From Seongchinamella sediminis (GTDB lineage Bacteria > Pseudomonadota > Gammaproteobacteria > Pseudomonadales > Halieaceae), in NCBI RefSeq assembly GCF_003457605.1, contig NZ_QRAN01000005.1, positions 62,001 to 126,000 on the forward strand: a stretch of DNA of 64,000 nucleotides. Direction: 5' to 3'. This document shows positions 54,844 to 61,727 of this stretch, one piece after another (positions within the stretch are counted from its first letter, which is position 1; each line of letters begins with the position of its first letter). A program made the position numbers and the translations under genes. The notes under the pieces were generated by a model. It had not been told where the DNA came from. It saw nothing but the letters and a program-made list of their open reading frames with translations, and searched no databases.

Positions 54844-55190
54844 TGTTCTTCCCCGAATCCCAGGTTCGTATCTGGCTGTATACGCAGCCCACCGATATGC
54901 GCAAGTCCTACAACGGCCTGAGCGCCCTGGTGAAGAACCAACTGAAGGACAACCCCCTCAGCGGGGAGTTGTTCGTGTTCGTCAACCGGCGCCAGAACCA
55001 GATGAAGATTCTGTACTTCGACCGCTCCGGCTACTGCATCTGGTCGAAGCGTCTGGAGCAGGGCCAGTTTGTTGTGCGCAATGCTCCCGGCGGCAAGAAG
55101 GCACTGAACTGGACCCAACTGAAGCTCCTGCTCGACGGCATCGAAATCAAAAAATCCCGCCAGTACAAGCGATATTCTCACCCCGGATAA
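54843..55190 (+). CDS. tnpB: IS66 TnpB accessory protein
   Basis: 115 aa matching the IS66 Orf2 family (IWLYTQPTDMRKSYNGLSAL, FVFVNRRQNQMKIL). It is required for transposition in IS66-type elements. The start shares a base with the tnpA stop. Confidence 0.9.
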   Translation: MFFPESQVRIWLYTQPTDMRKSYNGLSALVKNQLKDNPLSGELFVFVNRRQNQMKILYFDRSGYCIWSKRLEQGQFVVRNAPGGKKALNWTQLKLLLDGIEIKKSRQYKRYSHPG

Positions 55191-55215
55191 GCTGCGCTCT
55201 GGTAAAATACAACGC

Positions 55216-56781
55216 ATGTCTACCGCTGCTTTCACAGATACCAATGCTACCGATTCCGCGGCGCTGGTACAGGAACTGAATGAGGAAATTGTACAGCTGA
55301 AACGCCAGCTGGCCTGGTTCAGGGAGCAGCTGTTTGGCAGCAAATCCGAGAAGCGGGTGATCGACAACCCGGAGCAGCCCCTGCTCACCGGTTTGATGGG
55401 CGAGCCGGTAAAGCCCCTGCCGTCAGGTGAGAAACAAAAGATCACCTATGAGCGCGGCAAGGCCAAAAAGAAGCGCGATGACGACTGTGTCACCGATAGC
55501 GGTCTGCGCTTCGGTCCCGAAGTGCCCGTCAAGACCATCACCCTGGACACCCCGGAGCTCAATGGCCCCGACGCCAATCAATACGAGGTCATTGGCTACA
55601 AGACCAGCCACCGGCTGGCCCAGCATCACAGCGCCTATGAGGTCCTGCGCTTCCAGCGGCCGGTGCTGAAGCGCAAGGACTCCGGCGCGGTCAGCACCAC
55701 CCCGGCGGCCTTCAATGTGCTGGACAGCAGCATCGCCGATGTCAGCTTCCTGGTGGGCATGCTGGTGGATAAGTTCCTGTACCACCTGCCGCTGTACCGT
55801 CAGCACCAGCGTTTAACCCAAAGCGGCATTGACCTGAGCCGGGGCACACTGACTAATCTGTGCAAGCGCAGTATCGAATTACTACGGCCCATCGCCGAGG
55901 CGCAACTGGGCCACATCCTTAAGAGCCGGGTGTTATCCATGGATGAAACCCCGATCAAGGCCGGGCCTACCAGGAACAAGCAGGACAAAGGGGTGATGAA
56001 ACAGGGCTGGTTCTGGCCCCTGATGGGGGATCAGGATGAGATCGCCTTTACCTATTCCTCGGGCCGGGGCAGAGCCCATATTGAGGGTGTGCTGGCAAAC
56101 CTGTTCACCGGCACCCTGGTGAGCGATGGCTATGCGGCATACAGCAGCTACGCGGCGAAAAACGAGCAGATTACCCACGCCAATTGCTGGGTACACGGCC
56201 GGCGCAAGTTTGTCGAAGCCGAGGATGATGAGCCTGAGCTGGTGAAACAAGTGCTCGACAGCATCGGCCACCTGTATCAGGTAGAAACGCAGATCAGGGA
56301 CACCAAACTGGCAGGCGAGAAAAAGCGCAGCTTCCGCCTGGCACACAGCAAGCCGGTGGTTGATCAGCTGTTTGCCTGGTTCGATCAGCAGCGGCAGCGG
56401 CCGGAGTTGCTGCCCAGCAGTCCCTTCTCCAAGGCCATTGCCTACATGCAGAACCGGGAGCATGCCCTGCGGGTGTTCCTGGAGGACCCTGCAGTGCCAA
56501 TGGACAACAACCACACGGAGCGCGCCCTGCGGGTGGTACCCATGGGCCGGAAAAACTGGATGTTCTGCTGGACGGAACCGGGTGCGGAGCACGTGGGGAT
56601 CATCCAGAGCCTGATCGTGACGTGCAAACTGCAGGGCATTGACCCGGCCACCTACCTGGTGGATGTGCTCCAGCGTGTTGCCATCCATCCGGCAAGCAAG
56701 GTCGAGGAACTGACACCCCGGGTCTGGAAGGATCTGTTTGCCGACAACCCTCTACGTTCGGACCTTACCCATGAGCATTGA
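55216..56781 (+). CDS. tnpC: IS66 family transposase
   Basis: 521 aa DDE transposase. A leucine-rich N-terminus is followed by the DDE acidic residues in SMDETPIK, SDGYAAY and NNHTERALR. It appears full length. The C-terminus overlaps the next ORF. Confidence 0.92.
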   Translation: MSTAAFTDTNATDSAALVQELNEEIVQLKRQLAWFREQLFGSKSEKRVIDNPEQPLLTGLMGEPVKPLPSGEKQKITYERGKAKKKRDDDCVTDSGLRFGPEVPVKTITLDTPELNGPDANQYEVIGYKTSHRLAQHHSAYEVLRFQRPVLKRKDSGAVSTTPAAFNVLDSSIADVSFLVGMLVDKFLYHLPLYRQHQRLTQSGIDLSRGTLTNLCKRSIELLRPIAEAQLGHILKSRVLSMDETPIKAGPTRNKQDKGVMKQGWFWPLMGDQDEIAFTYSSGRGRAHIEGVLANLFTGTLVSDGYAAYSSYAAKNEQITHANCWVHGRRKFVEAEDDEPELVKQVLDSIGHLYQVETQIRDTKLAGEKKRSFRLAHSKPVVDQLFAWFDQQRQRPELLPSSPFSKAIAYMQNREHALRVFLEDPAVPMDNNHTERALRVVPMGRKNWMFCWTEPGAEHVGIIQSLIVTCKLQGIDPATYLVDVLQRVAIHPASKVEELTPRVWKDLFADNPLRSDLTHEH

Positions 56782-57082
56782 TATCGACGGCCTGTCCTAC
56801 GACGAACTGCTGGAGCTGAACGACCGCATCATCGCCCGCCTGAAACACCTGGATGCGGCGGACACCATCGATGCCATGATGAAGCTGACGCTGGGCAGCA
56901 AGGTGTGCTTCGACTCCGGTAAGCACGGGATGCAGGTGGGTACCCTGATCAAGTTCAACCAGAAGACGGTGAGTGTGCTGACGGAAGACGGTCGCCGCTG
57001 GAAGGTGTCGCCGCAGTTCCTGTCGCCAGTCATTGAAGAGGCCGGCAGCACAGCGAACGTTATCGACCTCAAAAAGAAGTAA
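56771..57082 (+). CDS. IS66-associated small protein
   Basis: 103 aa from the ATG at 56771, overlapping the end of tnpC by 11 nt. The C-terminal part has a small SH3/KOW-like beta pattern (GTLIKFNQKTVSVLTEDGRR). Similar ORFs follow IS66 transposases elsewhere, to my recollection. Function unknown. Confidence 0.55.
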   Translation: MSIDIDGLSYDELLELNDRIIARLKHLDAADTIDAMMKLTLGSKVCFDSGKHGMQVGTLIKFNQKTVSVLTEDGRRWKVSPQFLSPVIEEAGSTANVIDLKKK

Positions 57083-57110
57083 TAGCCTGCGCCAACTGGC
57101 CGTCAACTAC

Positions 57111-57130
57111 GGCCCAGAATGACCGCTTAC
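57111..57130. repeat. IS66 right terminal inverted repeat
   Basis: Ends with CGCTTAC, which is GTAAGCG read inward from the end, the IS66 terminal signature. An 8-bp target duplication cannot be checked because the left end is missing. Confidence 0.7.
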
Positions 57131-57172
57131 GCAAAGCCCAGTGTCGGTGGCATAAGTGCAATGGCGCCATAT

Positions 57173-57225
57173 GCACAAAAAATTGGGGGCAGAGCTGATG
57201 CGCTGACCCCCAGCTTTTTTTGTGC
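57173..57225. terminator. Long hairpin with T and A runs (bidirectional terminator)
   Basis: GCACAAAAAA (57173-57182) pairs with TTTTTTGTGC (57216-57225), with an inner GGGGG/CCCCC stem. Placed between the IS66 right end and the Fic fragment, it would stop transcription in both directions. Confidence 0.6.
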
Positions 57226-57316
57226 GTCCGGTGTGGCTGGTCGAGTTGGGCGCGGCCATTGCCGTCGAGAAACGGGTGGATCCAGAGCAGCCTGTGGTGT
57301 GCCGCCGCAGCTGAAA
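57226..57316 (-). pseudogene. Fic gene fragment
   Basis: The minus strand reads AHHRLLWIHPFLDGNGRA, which matches the Fic active-site motif HPFxDGNGR with its usual preceding HHRLL. Nothing else of the gene remains in frame. It adjoins the hairpin and the IS66 right end. Confidence 0.65.
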
Positions 57317-57447
57317 ATATCGTCTGTGCTTCACCGAGGAGAATGATGCAGTCAATCAGGCTCAGTTCAAAGACTGGCCGATGCCTGTCTCGGCTACCCG
57401 TTCAGGGGCGCAATCCTGGTTTTAAGCCTAGCTGAAAAAACCGATAT

Positions 57448-57564
57448 ATCTATATAGATCAAGCGTATCTTTTGATCTAATAACATGTATCAATTATTGA
57501 TTTACCAGTGAGCGTGATCTATAAATATAGATATATGGTGTTTAGTGATCTATTAAAATTGATC
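57448..57564. promoter_or_regulatory. Operator-like dyads upstream of hipB copy 2
   Basis: Perfect ATCTATATAGAT (57448-57459), ATCTATA-AA-TATAGAT (57517-57532), and GATC-TATTAAAATT-GATC (57547-57564). They share the GATCTATA core with the sites of the first hipBA pair. Confidence 0.65.
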
Positions 57565-57576
57565 GGTAGCTGTGAT

Positions 57577-58164
57577 ATGGATACGTTAATCGAGATTTCC
57601 AGGACGCTCAAGGCAGCCCGTGAAGGCAAGGGGCTGAGCCAGCGCGTGCTCGCCAAGCTGGCAGGGGTGCCGCAGAGCCATATCTCCAAGATCGAGAATG
57701 CCGGGGTGGACCTGCGTGTGTCCAGCCTGACCGAGATCGCCCGTGCCCTGGACCTTGAGCTGGCGCTGGTGCCGCGCAAGACCGTTCCGGCGGTAAAGTC
57801 CATCGTTCGAAGCGCCACGTCTGATATTCCCAGCCTGACCAGCCTCGCTCTGAATGACGATCTGGCCAAGCTCGAAAAACTCGCCGATAAAATCGCCGAC
57901 CAATATGGCTCACCGAAGGAGGCCTCTCAGCTTCAAAGCCGTGTTCACGACTTGATGCGATTGCCTATACCGGATTCTTATATGGGTAGCGTGAGGAAAC
58001 TGCAAAAAGAGCTCGACAAGGTGTACAAGCATCCTGATCTAAAGCGATTGATCAGTGTACTTGATCAGGTCCAAAAACTGCGCAATGAACTGGTACATTC
58101 TCCTACCGGGCAACTTCGGCAGGTGAGCCGCTCTGCCTACAGTCTGGAGGACGATGATGGCTAA
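57577..58164 (+). CDS. hipB: HipB-type XRE antitoxin with extended C-terminus (copy 2)
   Basis: 195 aa from the ATG at 57577; a GTG at 57508 would place the start inside the operator dyads. The N-terminal helix-turn-helix reads LSQRVLAKLAGVPQSHISKI. The C-terminal 100 residues form a helical extension not found in short HipB proteins. It overlaps the hipA start by 11 nt. Confidence 0.82.
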   Translation: MDTLIEISRTLKAAREGKGLSQRVLAKLAGVPQSHISKIENAGVDLRVSSLTEIARALDLELALVPRKTVPAVKSIVRSATSDIPSLTSLALNDDLAKLEKLADKIADQYGSPKEASQLQSRVHDLMRLPIPDSYMGSVRKLQKELDKVYKHPDLKRLISVLDQVQKLRNELVHSPTGQLRQVSRSAYSLEDDDG

Positions 58165-59380
58165 GGTCTCTGTCCTTGAAGTGCTTCTATACGGCGAGCC
58201 CATCGGTACGCTGACGCGGGTCGAGGGTGATCGCAGTCTGTTCGCCTTTAATGAAGAGTACATCGCCGATCAGAACCGGCCCGTATTAGGGCTGGGATTC
58301 AAGGACAAGTTCGGCGAGTTGCTCACCGAGTTCAGGCCTTACCAGACCCGGATCATGCCGTTCTTTTCCAATCTCTTGCCCGAGGAGCGGCTGCGGGAGT
58401 ATCTGGCCGAGCGGGCGGGAGTGAATCCCGAGCGCGAGTTCTTCCTGCTCTGGGTCCTGGGGAATGATCTGCCAGGTGCCGTTACTGTCCGGCCCGCCGA
58501 TGCAGAAGAATGGCCGTCCGAAGCAGGGCAGTCGCTCGATGAAGAAGCGGTGCGCGAACGCAAGGAGAAGGCGCTGCGCTTTTCGCTTGCCGGTGTGCAG
58601 CTCAAATTCTCCGCGCTTGAAGGCGCCGACGGTGGCCTGACCATTCCCGCCAAAGGGGTCGGCGGTTCCTGGATCGTCAAGCTTCCTTCGGAGAAATATG
58701 ACGGCGTCCCCGAGAATGAATTCTCGATGATGACGCTGGCGCGCAAGATCGGCATGAACGTGCCCGCGCTGGAGCTCGTCGATGTCGCCGATATCGGCGG
58801 GTTGCCCGAAGATGTCGGGGCGATGCGCGGGCAGGCGCTCGCCATCGAGCGCTTTGATCGCCTCACGGATGGCAGCAGCGTACATATTGAAGACTTCGCG
58901 CAGATATTCGGGATCTACCCGAAGGACAAGCACAAAAAGGCGAGCATGGTCAATATCGCGAATGTGGTGGCGGCAGAGAGTGATGATGCCGATATCCGCG
59001 AGTTCATCCGGCGGCTCGTCTTCAATACCCTGATCGGCAATGCCGACATGCATATCAAGAATTGGTCTGTTTACTATCCGGATAAGCGGATAGCACGGCT
59101 CGCGCCTGCCTATGATTTTCTCTCGACGATTCCCTACATCGCCGATAGCGGTTCTGCACTGAGCGTCAGCCGCACCAAGCGCTTTGACAGCTTTGATGAA
59201 GAGGAACTCGTTCATCTTGCCGGTAGGGTCGAGCTCGCCAAAGCGCTGGTGCTCGATACCGCCAGGGAGACGGTAGAGCTGTTTCACCGGTACTGGGCAG
59301 AGGAGAAAAACAATCTACCTCTCTATCCCGATGTGGTATCGACAATTGATAAGCATCTGGGGACGGTGCCGCTGGCGTGA
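58154..59380 (+). CDS. hipA: HipA-type kinase toxin (copy 2)
   Basis: 408 aa. The catalytic motifs GNADMHIKNWS and APAYDFLS are present, with an intact N-terminal HipA_N segment. The two HipA proteins in this island are only distantly alike, so they are separate acquisitions rather than a duplication. An ATG 3 nt later is an alternative start. Confidence 0.88.
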   Translation: MMAKVSVLEVLLYGEPIGTLTRVEGDRSLFAFNEEYIADQNRPVLGLGFKDKFGELLTEFRPYQTRIMPFFSNLLPEERLREYLAERAGVNPEREFFLLWVLGNDLPGAVTVRPADAEEWPSEAGQSLDEEAVRERKEKALRFSLAGVQLKFSALEGADGGLTIPAKGVGGSWIVKLPSEKYDGVPENEFSMMTLARKIGMNVPALELVDVADIGGLPEDVGAMRGQALAIERFDRLTDGSSVHIEDFAQIFGIYPKDKHKKASMVNIANVVAAESDDADIREFIRRLVFNTLIGNADMHIKNWSVYYPDKRIARLAPAYDFLSTIPYIADSGSALSVSRTKRFDSFDEEELVHLAGRVELAKALVLDTARETVELFHRYWAEEKNNLPLYPDVVSTIDKHLGTVPLA

Positions 59381-59432
59381 GCGGGCATAATGATCAGGGA
59401 CAAGCTGTAATGGGCAGGGACGGGCGTTTCGC

Positions 59433-59602
59433 TTGAAGCATGTAGAAGCTATCAACCAGTTCCGTGAGGAGCTATCTTCACTCTCGCGGGAAGTCGAGAG
59501 TGCGGTGGCGATGGGCTACCTCGATATCAACAAGATATGCGAGGATGTCTTTTGCGGCATATTCAAGGAACTCTACGGGCTCGCCAATTTACGCAAGCTG
59601 AA
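59433..59602 (+). pseudogene. SMEK-like N-terminal fragment
   Basis: The first about 55 residues (EVESAVAMGYLDINKICEDV) resemble the SMEK domain that begins one protein of ABC-three-component defence systems. The rest of the protein is lost; beyond 59600 the plus-strand frame continues but reads antisense to another gene fragment. No intact partners are nearby. Confidence 0.45.
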
Positions 59603-59759
59603 TTCCGGTGCGCAGAATTGCCTTGTGGGTCTGGCAGACGCCGTCCATATCCACCAGGGCAATGTCCCCCGGTGGTACGAAGAGCTCGATGATCTCGATG
59701 AAACCGCCGCCACCCAGATCATCATTCTGCTCGATCTTGGCCACGATCTCGGCGACGCC
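59589..59759 (-). other. Unassigned open fragment on the minus strand
   Basis: About 55 codons ending in TAA near 59589 read VAKIEQNDDLGGGGF, then FVPPGDIALVDMDGV, with protein-like composition. It could join the neighbouring minus-strand fragment by one frameshift near 59757. Not recognised. Confidence 0.3.
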
Positions 59760-60124
59760 CTGGAGTCACCATCGATGACCCAGTCACCGATTTTTGTGAA
59801 GCCTGCGTCCGTGAGGATATCGGGGTAGCCGTCCAGCCAGTGCCGGGTTTCTTCGATCAGGGTCTGGTTGATTTCCGAGGCCTGATCGCTGCTGGCGAGG
59901 TGGCCGTACTTGGTGACCAGCTTGATTTTCAGATCCTTGATCTCCGCACTTGAATTAAGCGGCAGGCCTTTGTGATCGCAGAGCTCCTTGATGATCCTGA
60001 ATTGCTGGCGCGGGGAAAACGCCATGATGTTCTTTCGAAGGACAGTGCGTTTATTCGGTGCCCCCGGAAACGGCTGTGTAGGGTAGGGGATTTCTACGTC
60101 ATATTCGACGGCATAGGCCGTCAT
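59760..60124 (-). pseudogene. Abortive-infection-like gene fragment
   Basis: About 120 residues starting MTAYAVEYDVEIPYPTQ with a later FSPRQQFRIIKEL and INQTLIEETRHWLDGYP, a pattern I associate with abortive-infection-type helical proteins. The 3' end is lost, and the protein sequence changes style after HWLDGYP. Family call is tentative. Confidence 0.4.
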
Positions 60125-60194
60125 GGCGTTGACGATCTGCGATCCACTAAGGCCGCTGCTGGTACGGGCTTCTATAGTGCATAAACCGGTGGCG

Positions 60195-61310
60195 TTATTC
60201 TGATTTTTTTGTGCGGATGGAATAGCTGGTGCTGCGTCCGCCGCCAGGGTCCTTTTGCAGCGCGCCGCGCTCGATCAGATCGAGGATGTCGCGGTAAGCC
60301 GTGTCCTGTGAGCATTTCGCCAGCCTGGCCCATTTCGAGGTGGTGAGCTTGCCCTCGAAGCCATCCATGAGCCTGTTGAGCACTTTGATCTGGCGCTCGT
60401 TCAGCGGTTCTTTTGCGAACTGCTCCCAGAAGCGGGCCTTGTCCATGACGGCTGTCAGTGTCTCCTGCGCGCCGTCAACGGCCCTGCCGAGGCAGCCCAG
60501 GAACCACATCTGCCATGGCGTGATATCGAGCCCGGCTTTCTGGCTGCTCTCCAGCGTATCGTAGTAATCATTGCGTTCCAGGCGGATTTGAGCCGACATG
60601 CTGTAAAAGCGCTGCGCCGAGCCTTCGCCACGCGCGAGGGCCATATCGGCGAGGGCGCGGGCGATGCGGCCATTGCCGTCATCAAAAGGGTGCAGCGTCA
60701 CAAACCATAGATGCGCGAGCCCGGCGATCAATAGCGGATCGAGGTCGCCGGGGTTTTCGAACCATTCCAGAAATTTTGCAGTTTCTTCCGGCAGTCTGTC
60801 TGCGGGCGGGGCTTCGTAGTGGACTTTTTGTTTACCGAGGGGGCCGGAGACGACCTGCATCGCCCCGCTGCTATCATCACGCCACTGGCCGGTAAGGATT
60901 TTATGCATGCCGCTTCTTCCTGTGGGGAAGAGGGCGGCATGCCAGCCGAACAGGCGGTCCTCGGTGAGGGGCTGGTCGTAGTTACCGGTGGCATCGAGCA
61001 TCATTTCGACGACGCCCTCGACGTCACGGTCAGCGGGGACGAGGCCGCCGATGCCGATATCCATGCCAAGACGGCAGGCGATGGAGGAGCGGACCTGATC
61101 GCGCTCCAGGGTCTCGCCTTCGATCTCGCTGGTCTTGACGACGTCCTCGGTCAGGGTATGGAGATGCGCTTCATCGCGGAGTTCGAAGCCGAGCCCTTCC
61201 ATCTTGCCGAGCAGGCGGCCCTGTTCCCTGGAAACCTTTGCGAGCGGACGGGCCAGAATATCGTTATCCCAGGTGAGGTTCGGCCAGTCCTGTCGTCCCC
61301 AGATATACAT
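60195..61310 (-). CDS. Fic family protein with N-terminal DUF4172-like region (copy 2)
   Basis: 371 aa. The active site HPFDDGNGRIAR starts at residue 207, and the N-terminal inhibitory motif TSEIEG (about residue 60) matches class II regulation. The C-terminus is a winged helix (TSKWARLAKCSQDTAYRDIL). Not closely similar to the Fic encoded at 47.7 kb. Two CTCCGC-type palindromes lie in its leader. Confidence 0.88.
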   Translation of the reverse strand: MYIWGRQDWPNLTWDNDILARPLAKVSREQGRLLGKMEGLGFELRDEAHLHTLTEDVVKTSEIEGETLERDQVRSSIACRLGMDIGIGGLVPADRDVEGVVEMMLDATGNYDQPLTEDRLFGWHAALFPTGRSGMHKILTGQWRDDSSGAMQVVSGPLGKQKVHYEAPPADRLPEETAKFLEWFENPGDLDPLLIAGLAHLWFVTLHPFDDGNGRIARALADMALARGEGSAQRFYSMSAQIRLERNDYYDTLESSQKAGLDITPWQMWFLGCLGRAVDGAQETLTAVMDKARFWEQFAKEPLNERQIKVLNRLMDGFEGKLTTSKWARLAKCSQDTAYRDILDLIERGALQKDPGGGRSTSYSIRTKKSE

Positions 61311-61317
61311 TATAAAC

Positions 61318-61390
61318 TCCGCACACTATGCGGATAATATGACCTGTATTCTCTGCATAGTCAATAATAATCTCCGCTGATGATGCGGAG
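61318..61390. promoter_or_regulatory. Paired palindromes upstream of fic copy 2
   Basis: TCCGCA-CACTA-TGCGGA (61318-61334) and CTCCGC-TGATGAT-GCGGAG (61372-61390). Between them, on the minus strand, lie TTGACT and TATTAT, which could be a promoter with a long 19-bp spacer. The winged helix of Fic itself may be the repressor. Confidence 0.55.
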
Positions 61391-61515
61391 AATAGGGTGG
61401 TTAATCTCCGCTTGGTGGCTCTCTTGCGTGTCCTAGGATTAGTTTATTGTGTTGTGCTGTAATTAGATTATTGTGCCTGTTAATATCGTATCTATCTGAT
61501 TTATCTGGTTTTATT

Positions 61516-61677
61516 TTATTCTGTAAAGGCGCAGACGACCTTGCGGGGCCTCGCGTAGCCCAGATTAGTGAAGCGCTCGACGATGGCAGCCAGCTTTTCT
61601 TCGGTGGTGCTGGCATTGGTGATGCGCAGCAGGGGGATTTCCGCGAGGTCCTTCTCGCGCTGGATATGGATTCGGGG
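61516..61677 (-). pseudogene. PIN/NYN-like gene remnant, copy 2
   Basis: The fragment reads RIHIQREKDLAEIPLL, then VERFTNLGYARPRKV, then unrelated residues and a stop. It carries the central part of a PIN-like protein that copy 1 (54.1 kb) lacks. It directly adjoins the 3' end of the DUF3604 gene. Confidence 0.5.
61538..61584. repeat. 47-bp direct repeat, right copy
   Basis: Matches 54083-54129 at 44 of 47 positions, same orientation; the surrounding sequences differ. Confidence 0.8.
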
Positions 61678-61727
61678 CTCTACGCTCCAATCGGGGAACG
61701 GGCATTCATCCGAAACTTCCCGATTGA

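Larger units (their letters stand above)
54598..57130 (+). mobile_element. IS66-family insertion sequence, left end truncated
   Basis: It carries tnpA (broken), tnpB, tnpC and a downstream accessory ORF in the order typical of the family. The right terminal repeat ends at 57130 with CGCTTAC (GTAAGCG read outward). I see no matching left terminal repeat; the element begins mid-tnpA beside an istB remnant. Confidence 0.8.

Noticed and set aside
37500-61700. Attachment-site repeat of the tRNA 3' end at the far edge of the island
   Set aside because: I looked for a copy of the tRNA-Arg 3' sequence near 61.5-61.7 kb and found none; no integrase gene is present.
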